Shown: positions 25,962-36,928, numbered from the stretch's first letter. The stretch is 64,000 bases of DNA from Marinomonas algarum (GCF_020532605.1 NZ_JAJATW010000016.1:1-64000), one strand, 5' to 3'. The notes: generated by a model not told the origin, from the letters alone. A program made the numbers and translations.

Positions 25962-27188
25962 TTAGCCGCCGAAATCATCCAGTAGGATATTTTCTTTTTC
26001 TACACCAAGGTCTTCTAGCATTTTGATAACAGACGCGTTCATCATCGGAGGTCCACACATGTAGAACTCACAATCTTCAGGCGCTGGGTGATCTTTTAAG
26101 TAGCTATCATAAAGCACATTATGGATAAACCCAGTTTTTCCTTCCCAGTTATCCTCAGGCTGAGGATCTGACAAGGCTAAATGCCATTCAAAGTTATCAT
26201 TTTCTTCCTGAAGCTTGTCATACTCTTCAGTATAAAATGCTTCGCGCACACTACGTGCACCGTACCAGAAAGAAATCTTACGTTTTGAATGCAGACGCTT
26301 AAGCTGATCAAAAATATGCGAACGCATTGGCGCCATACCAGCACCACCACCAACGAACACCATTTCAGCGTCAGTATCTTTCGCGAAGAACTCACCGAAA
26401 GGACCGTATACTTTGATCTTATCACCTGGTTTCAGGTTAAAGACATACGAAGACATTTGCCCTGGTGGCAAATCATCTTTACCTGGAGGCGGAGAAGCAA
26501 TACGAATATTAAACTTCACCAACCCTTTTTCTTCAGGGTAGTTTGCCATTGAGTATGCACGAATAACGGTTTCATCTACCTTAGAAACGAATTTCCAAAG
26601 GTTAAATTTATCCCAATCACCGCGGTACTCTTCTTCGATATCAAAGTCTTTATAATTAACCGTGTGAGCTGGCGCTTCTAGCTGAACATAACCACCAGCA
26701 CGGAAATCAACGTTTTCACCTTCAGGCAATTTCAACGTCAACTCTTTGATAAAGGTTGCTACGTTCGGATTCGACTCAACAGTACAATCCCACGCTTTAA
26801 CACCAAACACTTCTTCTGGCACCTCTACATCCATGTCCTGTTTCACTGAAACCTGACAAGACAAACGGTAACCTTCTTTTTCATCACGACGCGTAAAGTG
26901 AGATTGCTCAGTTGACAGCATAGAACCGCCGCCACTTGTCACCTTACACTTACACTGTGCACACGTACCACCACCGCCACAGGCAGAAGATAGAAAAATG
27001 CCACTGTCCGCCAAAGTTTGAAGCAGCTTACCACCAGCAGGTGCCGTGACTTCTTTTTCACCATTGATGCGAATTGTAACGTCCCCAGTGCTTACCAAGC
27101 GTGCACGAGCAGCAAGGATAATTGCCACTAACGCAAGCACGATAGCTGTGAACATCACCACACCTAGAATAATTTCTAAGTTGACCAT
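25962..27188 (-). CDS. nqrF: Na+-NQR subunit F (NADH dehydrogenase, FAD and 2Fe-2S)
   Basis: Entry subunit of the sodium pump: NADH reduces FAD, then a [2Fe-2S] cluster. At 408 residues it matches V. cholerae NqrF. One N-terminal membrane helix (about 3-25), ferredoxin domain with [14 protein letters not shown] (about 70-83) plus the later LSCQV cysteine, FAD site [14 protein letters not shown](P) site [14 protein letters not shown], and C-terminal [14 protein letters not shown]...LDDFGG. The cluster cysteines are intact. It is the last of the six structural genes, 42 nt behind nqrE. Confidence 0.98.
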   Translation of the reverse strand: MVNLEIILGVVMFTAIVLALVAIILAARARLVSTGDVTIRINGEKEVTAPAGGKLLQTLADSGIFLSSACGGGGTCAQCKCKVTSGGGSMLSTEQSHFTRRDEKEGYRLSCQVSVKQDMDVEVPEEVFGVKAWDCTVESNPNVATFIKELTLKLPEGENVDFRAGGYVQLEAPAHTVNYKDFDIEEEYRGDWDKFNLWKFVSKVDETVIRAYSMANYPEEKGLVKFNIRIASPPPGKDDLPPGQMSSYVFNLKPGDKIKVYGPFGEFFAKDTDAEMVFVGGGAGMAPMRSHIFDQLKRLHSKRKISFWYGARSVREAFYTEEYDKLQEENDNFEWHLALSDPQPEDNWEGKTGFIHNVLYDSYLKDHPAPEDCEFYMCGPPMMNASVIKMLEDLGVEKENILLDDFGG

Positions 27189-27230
27189 GTTAGTTACACC
27201 TTATTCTTGGTTGTCTGACTGCGCAGCGTA

Positions 27231-27839
27231 TTAAAGCTGCACACCAGAGAATGACATAAAACCTAAACTCATCAGACCAACTGTGATAAACGTGATACCT
27301 AAACCACGAAGACCAGCAGGAACATCTGAGTATTTTAGCTTTTCCCGAATACCAGCAAGCGCAGCAATCGCTAACGCCCAACCAACACCAGCGCCTACAC
27401 CGTAAACAAGACTTTCACTGAAGTTGTAGTCACGTTCAACCATGAACAAAGACGCACCCATGATGGCACAGTTCACAGTGATCAGCGGCAAAAACACACC
27501 CAGAGCGTTATACAACGCGGGCATATATTTATCTAACGTCATTTCCAGTATCTGCACCACAGCAGCAATAACACCGATGTAGCTCAATAGACCGAGGAAA
27601 CTCAGATCAACGCCAGGTAGACCCGCCCATTCAAGCGCGCCATCTGCTAGCAAGTTTTTGTACAGTAGATTGTTGAGTGGCACCGTTATAGCCAGTACCA
27701 CCACAACCGCAATACCCAAACCAATGGCTGTTTCTACTTTCTTAGACAATGCCAAGAAAGTACACATACCAAGGAAGAATGCCAACGCCATGTTTTCAAC
27801 AAAAACAGCCTTAACAAACAGACTTATTAAATGTTCCAT
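27231..27839 (-). CDS. nqrE: Na+-NQR subunit E (membrane)
   Basis: A 202-residue integral membrane subunit with six predicted helices. Together with NqrD it holds the intramembrane iron centre, for which cysteines in the helices are needed (here in [11 protein letters not shown] and [14 protein letters not shown]). The opening [26 protein letters not shown] is diagnostic. Its ATG immediately follows the nqrD stop without a gap, indicating coupled translation. Confidence 0.98.
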   Translation of the reverse strand: MEHLISLFVKAVFVENMALAFFLGMCTFLALSKKVETAIGLGIAVVVVLAITVPLNNLLYKNLLADGALEWAGLPGVDLSFLGLLSYIGVIAAVVQILEMTLDKYMPALYNALGVFLPLITVNCAIMGASLFMVERDYNFSESLVYGVGAGVGWALAIAALAGIREKLKYSDVPAGLRGLGITFITVGLMSLGFMSFSGVQL

Positions 27840-28502
27840 TTATAGCGCCTCCTGAGAACGAGAATTTGCTGCAATCTTGAATTCAGGTGCTTCAACTTGC
27901 TCTTTCTTGTAAGAACGTAACGCCCAAATAACCAAACCGATTACAAAGAAAGCACTTGGTGGCAGCAACATCAAACCGTTTGGCTGATACCAGCCACCGT
28001 TTTGAATGGTTGCGAAAATTTCAACACCAAATAACTTACCAGCACCGAGCAATTCACGGAAAAAAGCGACAATCAGCAACATAGCACTGTAGCCTAAGCC
28101 ATTACCGATACCATCGATAAAGCTCATCACAGGACCATTTTTCATAGCAAATGCTTCAGCACGACCCATTACGATACAGTTCGTGATGATCAAGCCAACA
28201 AACACCGAAAGCTGTTTACTGATTTCAAACGCAAACGCTTTCAATATTTGATCAACCACAATAACCAATGACGCAATAATGATCATCTGTACAATGATAC
28301 GAATGCTGTTTGGAATATGGTTACGGATAATCGCAATAAAGAAGCCTGAAAAAGCGGTGACTAATGTTAAGGCAATCGCCATAACCAAACTCACTTTTAG
28401 ACTACTGGTTACGGCTAACGCAGAACAAATACCCAGAATCTGCAAAGCTATTGGGTTATTCGCAAGAATTGGCCCAAAAAGAACGTTTTTCACATTAGAC
28501 AT
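27840..28502 (-). CDS. nqrD: Na+-NQR subunit D (membrane)
   Basis: A 220-residue membrane subunit, six helices, the inverted-topology partner of NqrE and homologous to it. Iron-site cysteines lie in [16 protein letters not shown] and [18 protein letters not shown]. The basic/acidic C-terminal tail ([20 protein letters not shown]) is cytoplasmic. The start overlaps the nqrC stop by one base (TAATG), and the stop abuts nqrE. Confidence 0.98.
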   Translation of the reverse strand: MSNVKNVLFGPILANNPIALQILGICSALAVTSSLKVSLVMAIALTLVTAFSGFFIAIIRNHIPNSIRIIVQMIIIASLVIVVDQILKAFAFEISKQLSVFVGLIITNCIVMGRAEAFAMKNGPVMSFIDGIGNGLGYSAMLLIVAFFRELLGAGKLFGVEIFATIQNGGWYQPNGLMLLPPSAFFVIGLVIWALRSYKKEQVEAPEFKIAANSRSQEAL

Positions 28503-29305
28503 TATTGAGCTCCTTCACTACGAAGTTGTGCTAAGAAAGGCGAAAAGCCTTCTTTGCCTAACCAGTATTGAACCAGGTTGGTTACACCACGACTGGTAAG
28601 CGTTGCGCCTGACAAACCATCCACTTTATGAATAGCTTCTGGATCAGAGCTGTCTACACCACCTTTAGCAAGGCGAAGTACCGCCTGACCATTGTCGTTA
28701 TAGACCTCTTTACCATTCCACAGCGCTTTCCAATTTGGATTGTCTACTTCACCACCTAGTCCAGGGGTTTCACCTTGAGCATAGAAGCCAAAACCAATTA
28801 CAGTGTTGTAGTCATTTTTCAATGCCATAAAGCCGTACATGGTTGACCAAAGGCCATAGCCGTGAACAGGAAGAATGATACGATCAATCTCACCTTCTGG
28901 CGATTTAACCAAATAGACAGAAGAATAATTCACACGACGCTTAATGCTCGCAGGATCATTCTCACCGCTTAACGCAACAGATAACTGAGGATCTTTAGAG
29001 GCCGCTGTTTGATCATAAGTTGCTGGGTTAATACCCGCCTCTTCGATCTCTGCATCCGATGCAAAAGCACCGGTTTGCAGATTAACAATACGCGTCTCAA
29101 CCGTGTCGAATATTTCGTCTACAGATTTACCAGGCTCTAACATGCCTGCTGCTGACAAGATATTACGCTTACGGTCCAAATCCTTGTTCGTGTTTTGAAT
29201 AGGCTTAAGACCAACGGCTGCGGCCGCAACAAAAATAGAACACACTAAGCACAACGCAAAGGCAACTATGATGGTCTTTTTAATACTATCGTTACTGCTA
29301 GACAT
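28502..29305 (-). CDS. nqrC: Na+-NQR subunit C (covalent FMN)
   Basis: Periplasmic flavin subunit with one N-terminal membrane helix (about 9-30). FMN is attached to the threonine of SGAT in [16 protein letters not shown] near the C terminus, the ApbE target motif. Length 267 from the ATG at 29305; a TTG three codons upstream is possible, but GGAGG is well spaced from the ATG. It overlaps the end of nqrB by 8 nt. Confidence 0.97.
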   Translation of the reverse strand: MSSSNDSIKKTIIVAFALCLVCSIFVAAAAVGLKPIQNTNKDLDRKRNILSAAGMLEPGKSVDEIFDTVETRIVNLQTGAFASDAEIEEAGINPATYDQTAASKDPQLSVALSGENDPASIKRRVNYSSVYLVKSPEGEIDRIILPVHGYGLWSTMYGFMALKNDYNTVIGFGFYAQGETPGLGGEVDNPNWKALWNGKEVYNDNGQAVLRLAKGGVDSSDPEAIHKVDGLSGATLTSRGVTNLVQYWLGKEGFSPFLAQLRSEGAQ

Positions 29306-30494
29306 TGCGTGCAACCCTCCGCTTTATATTTGCCTGAACTACGAAGTGGTCAATAAATGGCGAGAATAAGTTAGCAAATAGGATAGCCAACATCATACCT
29401 TCTGGGTACGCTGGGTTTACTACACGAATCAGTACAACCATCAAACCAATCAACGCACCGTAGAACCACTTACCGCGGTTCGTCATAGACGCTGAAACAG
29501 GGTCTGTTGCCATGTACATCATACCAAATGCAAAGCCACCCAAAACAAGATGCCAGTACCATGGCGTTGAGAACATTGGATTAGTATCTGAACCAATTGT
29601 ATTGAATAACAAAGAGGTCAATACCATACCCAACATCACACCGGCGACAATTCGCCATGCAGCAATTCGCATGATCAGCAGTACTGAGCCACCCAACAAA
29701 ATAGCCAGCGTGGATGTTTCACCCATCGAGCCTTGAATGAAGCCAAAGAAGGCGTCAGACCAAGCAACACTTAAACCAGCCACACCATCAGCAGCCAATT
29801 GGCTCAATGCTGTTGCACCAGAATAACCGTCGACAGCTGTCCATACCGCATCACCTGACATAGACGCAGGGTAAGCGAAGAACAAGAACGCACGACCCGC
29901 TAGCGCAGGGTTAAGGAAGTTTTTACCCGTACCACCAAAGACTTCTTTCGCCAAGACCACACCAAAACTGATGCCTAGGGCAACTTGCCATAAAGGAACC
30001 GTAGCCGGTAAAGACAAAGAGAAAAGAATGGAAGTAACAAAGAAACCTTCGTTAATTTCATGCTTACGAACGGAAGAGAACAGAACTTCCCAGAAACCAC
30101 CGACAATGAAGGTCGTCAGATAAACAGGCAAAAAGTGCATTGCGCCGTAAATCATATTATCCCAAACACTGTTGGCATCGTAATTGGTTAAACCGCCAAT
30201 AATGGAATGACGCCAAGTGTCTGCCGCCGCCACACCCATGGCGTCCATAGCCGTGTTTGCTTGCAAACCAATGTTGTACATACCAAAAAACATGGCAGGA
30301 AAGGTACACATCCACACAAGAATCATAATACGCTTCATATCAACCGCATCACGAACGTGTGAACCATTTTTAGTGACAGAACTTGGACGATAGAAAATCG
30401 TATCTACTGCCTCAAAAAGTGCGTACCACTTTTCGTATTTACCACCCGAGTGAAACTCAGGCTCCATTTTATCAAGTACTTTTCTAAGTCCCAT
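29298..30494 (-). CDS. nqrB: Na+-NQR subunit B (covalent FMN, sodium channel subunit)
   Basis: Large membrane subunit (398 residues, about ten helices) that carries an FMN bound to threonine, riboflavin and the ion path. The flavinylation motif [11 protein letters not shown] is intact. The conserved soluble N terminus [23 protein letters not shown] and the quinone/inhibitor region [20 protein letters not shown] and [19 protein letters not shown] are visible. It starts 3 nt after the nqrA stop and overlaps nqrC. Confidence 0.98.
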   Translation of the reverse strand: MGLRKVLDKMEPEFHSGGKYEKWYALFEAVDTIFYRPSSVTKNGSHVRDAVDMKRIMILVWMCTFPAMFFGMYNIGLQANTAMDAMGVAAADTWRHSIIGGLTNYDANSVWDNMIYGAMHFLPVYLTTFIVGGFWEVLFSSVRKHEINEGFFVTSILFSLSLPATVPLWQVALGISFGVVLAKEVFGGTGKNFLNPALAGRAFLFFAYPASMSGDAVWTAVDGYSGATALSQLAADGVAGLSVAWSDAFFGFIQGSMGETSTLAILLGGSVLLIMRIAAWRIVAGVMLGMVLTSLLFNTIGSDTNPMFSTPWYWHLVLGGFAFGMMYMATDPVSASMTNRGKWFYGALIGLMVVLIRVVNPAYPEGMMLAILFANLFSPFIDHFVVQANIKRRVARNV

Positions 30495-30497
30495 GAA

Positions 30498-31835
30498 TTA
30501 ACCCTCTTTCTCTATTAGAGTTAGGCAATCCCGAAGGATCGGGCCATATTCGAACTTACCTGAGCAGCTGTAAGTACACAAAGCCAAATCTTCATCGTCC
30601 AACTCAAGCGCACCAAGCTTTTGAGCTTGCTCTGTATCATTCACTACCAACGCACGCAAAAGCTGAGTTGGCAAAATATCCATTGGCACAAGACGCTCAA
30701 AGTTACCCAAAGGCAACATTGTACGATCACTCCCATTGGTCGTTGTTGTCATATTAAAGGACTTCTTACCCGTTAATTTTGACAAGAACACATTCATAAT
30801 CGAATGCTTCTCAACGCCCGCACGAAGATAGTGCATCATTTGACGCTCACGACCTTCTTCTAATACCGACACCTGGTTATGGTAACGCCCAAGGTAGGCA
30901 AACGGACCATGTGCTTGACGGCCAGATAAAACAGAACCCGAAATCACACGATTATCACCTTGTGCAAGTTCATTTTTTAACAAACCTTCTAAGCTCGCCC
31001 CCACACAAGTTCGTACTAAGCGTGGTTTTTTAACCTTAGGACCTGCCAACGACACAACACGATCTGTGTACAACTGACCGGTAACAAACAATTTACCAAA
31101 CGCAATCACGTCTTGGTAATTGATCGACCAAACAGTTTTCTTGTCGCTTACTGGGTCAAGAAAGTGAATATGCGTGCCAGCCAAACCAGCAGGATGAACA
31201 CCATCAAATTCTTCAACAGTCACATCAGAAGTCGTTGGTATTTTCGCGCCAGGCGCTTTACACAAGAACACTTTCCCTTCGGTTAAGCGTGTCAACACTG
31301 TCAAACCATCCGCGAAGGCCTCGGCTTGATCCGCTAGAACCACTTCAGGTGAGGCCGCCAGTGGATTCGTGTCAATGGCTGTAACGAAAATTGAATGGGG
31401 AACAGAGTCAATTTCAGGCACTTTAGAGAAAGGACGTGTACGAAACGCTGTCCACAAGCCAGAATCAACCAAGTTCTCAACCACTTTACTGCGTTCGAGT
31501 GATTTTAGATCTGACCCTGAATAAGCGGCGAAGGTTTCAGACTCTTTACCTTCAACCTTGATCACAAGGGATTGAAAGACACGTCTTTCACCACGATGGA
31601 TCGCTTCAACAGTGCCAGAGGCAGGTGCGGTGTATTTCACCCCTTCGGTTTTCTTATCTGTAAAGATAACCTGCCCTTTTTTAACTTTATCTCCCTCTTG
31701 AACTAGCATGGTGGGTTTCATTCCATGATAGTCGGGACCAATAACGGCAACAGTTTTTGCCGCCGCTACTTTTTCGATCACTTGATTGGGAGCACCTGAG
31801 ATCGGTAGATCTAGGCCTTTTGTAACTTTAAACAT
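30498..31835 (-). CDS. nqrA: Na+-NQR subunit A (soluble)
   Basis: Cytoplasmic subunit (445 residues from this ATG) that lies over NqrB; it carries no cofactor but shapes the quinone site. The start [20 protein letters not shown] aligns with the V. cholerae protein, so the in-frame ATG at 31862, nine codons upstream, is not preferred. The conserved stretches [20 protein letters not shown] (barrel-sandwich-like), [31 protein letters not shown] (split over the middle) and [20 protein letters not shown] are seen. It is the first gene of the operon, with about 460 nt of non-coding DNA upstream. Confidence 0.97.
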   Translation of the reverse strand: MFKVTKGLDLPISGAPNQVIEKVAAAKTVAVIGPDYHGMKPTMLVQEGDKVKKGQVIFTDKKTEGVKYTAPASGTVEAIHRGERRVFQSLVIKVEGKESETFAAYSGSDLKSLERSKVVENLVDSGLWTAFRTRPFSKVPEIDSVPHSIFVTAIDTNPLAASPEVVLADQAEAFADGLTVLTRLTEGKVFLCKAPGAKIPTTSDVTVEEFDGVHPAGLAGTHIHFLDPVSDKKTVWSINYQDVIAFGKLFVTGQLYTDRVVSLAGPKVKKPRLVRTCVGASLEGLLKNELAQGDNRVISGSVLSGRQAHGPFAYLGRYHNQVSVLEEGRERQMMHYLRAGVEKHSIMNVFLSKLTGKKSFNMTTTTNGSDRTMLPLGNFERLVPMDILPTQLLRALVVNDTEQAQKLGALELDDEDLALCTYSCSGKFEYGPILRDCLTLIEKEG

Positions 31836-32300
31836 ATGTCTGCCCAACAATAAATTGAACACAAAAAGCGCAATGCGACCTGCTCACACCCCCCTCCGGG
31901 AAAACATGTACAAGCAAACAACAAACTTTAAATTTGTTGTAAATCACAAACTCACTTCACCAAAAAAACCGTAGCATTATAAAGGTCATTCCTCCCATTG
32001 ACCAGCATACTAAGACGTCTTTCATGACCAACTTTTATTTAATTCCCCCCCTGCAATGCAAATAACAATTAGGCTCGTGATTTGGTCAGCCAAGACAAAT
32101 GAGTCATTTATGTGCACGCCCGCTCATTTATGACGCAATAAAAGCCATGTAAAGAAGGTGCACTCAGTAAAATGAATTAAAATACTGGCAATCAATCCAA
32201 AACAAAGTGCCCATGCGTATTCTCTGAGTTGCCATACAAGACTGAAAACGACACAATATCGCCTTCTATATCCAGTAGGCCTAAACATGGAAACCAAGCT
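31836..32300. other. Divergent intergenic region between nqrA and folX
   Basis: No protein gene is convincing here. On the minus strand it contains a perfect -10 TATAAT (31976-31981) with no good -35, and a dyad ACAACAAA-N7-TTTGTTGT (31918-31940), both listed with the nqr promoter. On the plus side, no strong folX promoter is seen. A 67-codon minus-strand frame (32124-32327) with a hydrophobic second half overlaps the folX start and is probably not a gene. Confidence 0.6.
31918..31981 (-). promoter_or_regulatory. Probable nqr promoter region with AT-rich dyad
   Basis: The minus-strand -10 hexamer TATAAT at 31976-31981 would start transcription near 31970, giving a leader of about 135 nt. The leader contains a perfect 8-bp inverted repeat, ACAACAAA/TTTGTTGT, around CTTTAAA (31918-31940). 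The -35 is poor (TGGTCA at 17 nt), suggesting an activator. The dyad may be an operator or an RNA hairpin. Confidence 0.4.
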
Positions 32301-32669
32301 ATGATCAAACCAGAAGCTCAAATTCATATAAAAAACTTACGCTTACGGACTTATATCGGATTCAACGAATCTGAAAAACAAAACAAACAAGATGTGGTTA
32401 TTAACGCTTGGATCCACTACCCAGCTGAGCAGGCATTTGATACCGATGATGTTGATAACGCGGTGAACTATCGCACCATTTGTAAAGAGATGATCGCGCA
32501 CACAGAAAACAATCGTTTTCTACTGCTGGAGAAAATGACCGCGGACTTGCTTGAGTTATGCATGACGTCAACCCATGTTACTTTTGCCAAAATAGAAGTC
32601 GCTAAACCTCACGCCCTGCGTTTTGCCGACTCCGTCTCCCTTACTTTATCGGCCACTAGAGATTCTTAA
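32301..32669 (+). CDS. folX: Dihydroneopterin triphosphate 2'-epimerase
   Basis: Pterin enzyme of the FolB/FolX fold that epimerises dihydroneopterin triphosphate to the monapterin form. From the ATG at 32301 it has 122 residues (E. coli FolX 120). The strings IHIKNLRLRTYIGFNESEK, QDVVINAWIHYPAEQA, DNAVNYRTICKEMI, ENNRFLLLEKMTADLL and EVAKPHALRFADSVSLTLS follow FolX more closely than FolB. The ORF is open 24 codons upstream, but homology begins at this ATG. It precedes mfd by 8 nt, so both are likely co-transcribed. Confidence 0.9.
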   Translation: MIKPEAQIHIKNLRLRTYIGFNESEKQNKQDVVINAWIHYPAEQAFDTDDVDNAVNYRTICKEMIAHTENNRFLLLEKMTADLLELCMTSTHVTFAKIEVAKPHALRFADSVSLTLSATRDS

Positions 32670-32677
32670 AAAACAAC

Positions 32678-35600
32678 ATGTCAGACACTGTATCGCTCAC
32701 CTTAAAACCCGGCTTCAAAAACACCATCAACGGCCTTGCAGGCAGCAGAAAAGCTCTGCAATTGCTTGCCATTGCCTCACAATACAAACATCCCATCTTG
32801 TTTATGGTCGACACCGTTGCTGAGTTAAACGAATTAGAAGATGAAATACAGTTTCTGAACCATCAGAAAAAAGAAGTATTAAGATTCAGCGACTGGGAAA
32901 CCTTGCCTTATGATGCGTTTTCACCGCATCAAGACATTGTTTCCCAACGCCTCGAAACATTAGCCCGTTTAACAGAGAGCAAACACCCTATCGTCTTAAC
33001 AACGGTAGCTTCTTGTTTGACACGTCTTTGTCCAAAACAACATTTAGATGCGCAACGCTTCCACTTAAAAGAAGGTGAAGAACTTCCACTGGAAGATTTA
33101 TCTAGAAAATTGACGAATGCAGGCTACTTAAATGTTGAAAACGTTCATGCTCATGGGGAATACGCAATACGTGGGGCACTCATGGATGTGTTCCCAATGG
33201 GGGCCGACAACCCCATTCGTATTGATTGGTTTGATAACGACATAGACACTATTCGCTGGTTTGACCCTGAAACACAACGCAGTATTGATAAAGTATCAGA
33301 AATAAAAATGCTGCCAGCCAAAGAGTTCCCTACCACCTCCCAGGGCATCCAAAACTTCCGTCAGCGATTCAGAGAGCGTTTTGAAACCAACCCGCTGTCC
33401 AGTCCTATTTACCAGGATATCTCCAGCGGCATTATCCCTGCGGGGATTGAATATTATCTGCCGCTGTTTTTTGAAGAGACAGCCAGCGTATTTGACTACC
33501 TACCCGACAACACCTTGATTGTTCGCTCAAACACCTTCAATGAACAAGTTGCCAGCATTCAACTGGACTTTCGCAGTCGTCATGAGTCACTCAATTACAA
33601 TATTGAACGACCCATCTTAAAACCTGATGAAATTAATCTAAAAGAAGAAGAGCTGTTTGGTCGAATCAATCAATACACCAGTATTATTTTCTCTGCCGAA
33701 GGTGAACATTCAAGATACCAACCTTTGGTTGACGTGAAAATTGATTCGAAAGCCGCTCAGCCTCTAGGAAAACTGCAAAACTTTCTCGCTAACACCGAAA
33801 GCCGTGTCTTAATCGTGGCAGAGTCAGCGGGACGTCGTGAAGCTTTGTTGGAATTGTTAAAAAAACACAAGATCAAGCCAAAACAAGTCGACGACTGGAA
33901 AGCCTTTAGTAAATCAACAAAAACACTTGCCATCACCGAGGGCAGTATCAGTCGAGGCTTTGCTGTAGAAGACTCGCTCACCTTGATTCCTGAAAGCGAA
34001 ATTTTGGGAGAGCGTGTTTCTCAACATCGTCGCCGCAACAAACACAACAACGTCAGCGAAGACGCCATCATTCGCAACCTGACTGAACTCAGAATGAATG
34101 CCCCCGTGGTGCATATTGATCACGGCGTAGGTCGTTACTTAGGCTTAACCAACTTACAAATTGATGGTCAAGAAACCGAACTCCTGACATTAGGTTATGC
34201 CAACGACGCCAAGCTTTACGTGCCGGTTTCTTCTTTGCAATTAATTTCACGTTACACAGGGGCAGACGAAGATACCGCCCCTTTGCACAAACTTGGTACA
34301 GACAAGTGGAGTATCGCCAAGCAAAAAGCGGCTGAGAAAGCCCGTGATACGGCGGCTGAGTTACTTGAAATTTACGCTCAGCGTGAAGCTCGTGTTGGTT
34401 ATGCGTTCGCCAAACCGGATGACCAATACGAGCTTTTTGCAGCAGGTTTCCCGTTTGAGGAGACACCCGATCAGCAAATGGCCATCGATGCCGTAATGAA
34501 AGACATGTCCGCCAAAAAGCCCATGGATCGTTTGGTCTGCGGTGATGTTGGTTTTGGTAAAACGGAAGTCGCAATGCGTGCTGCTTTTTTAGCGGTACAA
34601 GATGGCAAACAGGTTGCGGTTTTAGTGCCCACCACCCTGCTCGCACAACAACACTATGAAAACTTTTGCGACCGCTTTGCCGACTGGCCAGTTGAAGTAG
34701 AACTGTTGTCTCGCTTCCGCTCAGGCAAGCAATCCAATGCCGCCGTTGATCGTCTTGAATCAGGCAAAGCGGATATCGTGGTTGGTACGCACAAACTGAT
34801 TCAAAGCGATATAAAATTTGCCAGTCTTGGACTGGTTATTATCGATGAAGAGCATCGCTTTGGCGTTAAACAAAAAGAGCAATTTAAAGCGCTACGCGCT
34901 GAAGTAGACATTTTAACCCTCACGGCTACTCCTATTCCTAGAACGCTCAATATGTCGTTATCCGGTATTCGTGATTTATCCATTATTGCCACCCCTCCCG
35001 CCAAACGCTTATCTGTCAAAACCTTTGTTAAACAAAGGGATGACCATCAGATAAAAGAAGCCGTTCTGCGTGAGTTACACCGTGGCGGCCAGGTGTATTT
35101 CCTGCACAACGAAGTACAGACCATTCAAAAGACCGCCGAAGAACTTGAAGAACTGATTCCAGAAGCGCGCGTCATTGTTGGCCACGGTCAAATGCGTGAA
35201 AGAGAACTGGAACAGGTCATGTCTGACTTCTACCATAAACGCGCCAACGTTCTGGTATGTTCGACCATCATTGAAACCGGTATCGATATCCCCAACGCTA
35301 ATACCATTATTATTGAACGTGCAGACAAATTTGGCTTGGCACAATTACACCAATTACGGGGTCGTGTCGGTCGCTCCCATCATCAAGCTTATGCTTATTT
35401 ACTCACCCCTAACGACAGAAAAGTCACCACAGATGCCGAAAAGCGCCTAGAAGCCATCACGCTTGCCGATACGCTGGGGGCTGGTTTCACTCTGGCAACG
35501 CACGATTTAGAAATTCGTGGTACGGGTGAGTTATTGGGTGATGGTCAAAGTGGCCACATTGAGCACGTAGGGTTCTCACTCTTTATGGACATGTTAGATC

Positions 35601-36091
35601 GGGCGGTTAAAACACTGAAAAATGGTGAATCTCCTAATGTCGATATCACTTCCCCCGCTCAAACAGATGTGAATTTGCGTGTTCCTGCCTTGATACCTGA
35701 AGAGTACCTTGGCGATGTCCATTCTCGGTTGATTTTATACAAACGCATTGCCAACGCCAAAGACAGCCATGAATTGAAAGACTTACAAGTGGAAATGATT
35801 GACCGCTTTGGCTTGTTACCCGATGCGACGAAAAATCTCTTTCGCCAAACCGAGTTAAAACTCAAGGCCGAAGTTTTAGGTATTAATAAGATTGAAGCGA
35901 ATGCCAAAGAGGGTAAAATCTACTTTGACAGCAAAACCCCTGTTGACCCAATGAAACTCATCAAGCTTATTCAAACAAAACCCGACAGCTACAAATTAAT
36001 TGGGTCAGACACTCTGAAGTTTCTTGCGGCGATGAACACAGCCGAAGACCGCTTCCAACATACGACTCATACTTTGGAGTTATTACATTGA
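32678..36091 (+). CDS. mfd: Transcription-repair coupling factor Mfd
   Basis: DNA translocase that removes RNA polymerase stalled at lesions and recruits UvrA. Length 1137 (E. coli 1148). Seen in order: UvrB-like N-terminal domains (about 15-340), RNA-polymerase interaction domain (about 470-545, VHIDHGVGRYLGLTNLQIDG), RecG-like helicase motor with Walker A CGDVGFGKTEVAMRAAF (about 624) and IIDEEHRFGVKQKEQ, motif LTLTATPIPRTLNMSLSG, the TRG motif region ETGIDIPNANTIIIERADKFG and LHQLRGRVGRSHHQAYAYL, and the C-terminal UvrA-masking domain. Motifs are intact. csiV follows with a 4-nt overlap. Confidence 0.98.
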   Translation: MSDTVSLTLKPGFKNTINGLAGSRKALQLLAIASQYKHPILFMVDTVAELNELEDEIQFLNHQKKEVLRFSDWETLPYDAFSPHQDIVSQRLETLARLTESKHPIVLTTVASCLTRLCPKQHLDAQRFHLKEGEELPLEDLSRKLTNAGYLNVENVHAHGEYAIRGALMDVFPMGADNPIRIDWFDNDIDTIRWFDPETQRSIDKVSEIKMLPAKEFPTTSQGIQNFRQRFRERFETNPLSSPIYQDISSGIIPAGIEYYLPLFFEETASVFDYLPDNTLIVRSNTFNEQVASIQLDFRSRHESLNYNIERPILKPDEINLKEEELFGRINQYTSIIFSAEGEHSRYQPLVDVKIDSKAAQPLGKLQNFLANTESRVLIVAESAGRREALLELLKKHKIKPKQVDDWKAFSKSTKTLAITEGSISRGFAVEDSLTLIPESEILGERVSQHRRRNKHNNVSEDAIIRNLTELRMNAPVVHIDHGVGRYLGLTNLQIDGQETELLTLGYANDAKLYVPVSSLQLISRYTGADEDTAPLHKLGTDKWSIAKQKAAEKARDTAAELLEIYAQREARVGYAFAKPDDQYELFAAGFPFEETPDQQMAIDAVMKDMSAKKPMDRLVCGDVGFGKTEVAMRAAFLAVQDGKQVAVLVPTTLLAQQHYENFCDRFADWPVEVELLSRFRSGKQSNAAVDRLESGKADIVVGTHKLIQSDIKFASLGLVIIDEEHRFGVKQKEQFKALRAEVDILTLTATPIPRTLNMSLSGIRDLSIIATPPAKRLSVKTFVKQRDDHQIKEAVLRELHRGGQVYFLHNEVQTIQKTAEELEELIPEARVIVGHGQMRERELEQVMSDFYHKRANVLVCSTIIETGIDIPNANTIIIERADKFGLAQLHQLRGRVGRSHHQAYAYLLTPNDRKVTTDAEKRLEAITLADTLGAGFTLATHDLEIRGTGELLGDGQSGHIEHVGFSLFMDMLDRAVKTLKNGESPNVDITSPAQTDVNLRVPALIPEEYLGDVHSRLILYKRIANAKDSHELKDLQVEMIDRFGLLPDATKNLFRQTELKLKAEVLGINKIEANAKEGKIYFDSKTPVDPMKLIKLIQTKPDSYKLIGSDTLKFLAAMNTAEDRFQHTTHTLELLH

Positions 36092-36912
36092 GAGCGTTTC
36101 AAGCACTTACCTTACTAGCAGCCTGTTGCAGTATTCCGGCGATTGGTGAGACCACAACGATTAACCCAGATACCGCCAGAGCCTACGAGGGATACTTGGT
36201 TACCTTTATGTGGCCAGATGGGCAGACAAAAGAACAAGTCGATTACGACAACCTGTACAGCACAGATCATTTACCTAGGTTCGCGGATGACACAATAAAA
36301 CCCGGTGAAGCACTACAGAAAGATAAGAATAACTCATCAGAGATCAATGAGTTGCTCTCAACGCCACTGGATAACGCTGAGCAAAAACTGGCACGCCACG
36401 TTACCGTGCTTTCTAAGCAACAGTGGACGCTGATCTTTAAAGCACCAGGCGATACGATTCGAAAAAGCTTTCACAGCGAACAAAAAAAAGACGGCTACCC
36501 AGAACTGACTGGAGACATCGCCATTACTTTAGGTCGTTATTTAGAATCAGACATTCACTATCAGCATTATTTGTTTGATAGCTTTTCTCAGCCTTCCCCT
36601 GTTCAACAGGATACCCAACAAGAGTTTCTTGATCACTCTCTAGCAAATAATGCGCAGACATCTGAAGCTGATAACTTACCTACCTTCAAAGAGTTTGAAC
36701 CTGCTTTGGTGCTTAACCTGCACCAAACAAACAAAACCGCCAGCAAAAAAGTCAATTACTTGGACCACCCTACCATTGCCACCTTGCTGTACTTTGAACC
36801 ACTTGAGTTAGACGCAGCCATTGAACGAGTGGCAACAAAAGCCGTTCAGCCAGAAACAGGCAACAGTTTGACTTACGACAACCTTAACAGTACCAACGAA
36901 CTAAATTTATAA
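36088..36912 (+). CDS. csiV: CsiV family exported protein
   Basis: A 274-residue exported protein that corresponds to the CsiV family, known from Acinetobacter as a peptidoglycan-binding protein and typically found next to mfd in gammaproteobacteria. It starts at TTG overlapping the mfd stop (TTGA), with GGAG about 9 nt upstream. A signal peptide (RAFQALTLLAACCSIPAIGE) is followed by an alpha/beta region with YEGYLVTFMWP, WTLIFKAPGD and DIAITLGRYLESDIHYQHYLFD; the latter resembles a beta-strand-rich domain. A strong hairpin follows the gene. Assignment rests on context and overall pattern more than on a diagnostic motif. Confidence 0.72.
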   Translation: MRAFQALTLLAACCSIPAIGETTTINPDTARAYEGYLVTFMWPDGQTKEQVDYDNLYSTDHLPRFADDTIKPGEALQKDKNNSSEINELLSTPLDNAEQKLARHVTVLSKQQWTLIFKAPGDTIRKSFHSEQKKDGYPELTGDIAITLGRYLESDIHYQHYLFDSFSQPSPVQQDTQQEFLDHSLANNAQTSEADNLPTFKEFEPALVLNLHQTNKTASKKVNYLDHPTIATLLYFEPLELDAAIERVATKAVQPETGNSLTYDNLNSTNELNL

Positions 36913-36928
36913 AAAATACTGCAAAAAA

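Noticed and set aside
34089-34646. 185-codon minus-strand frame inside mfd
   Set aside because: It runs antisense through the conserved Mfd motor region; its composition is that of a codon shadow.
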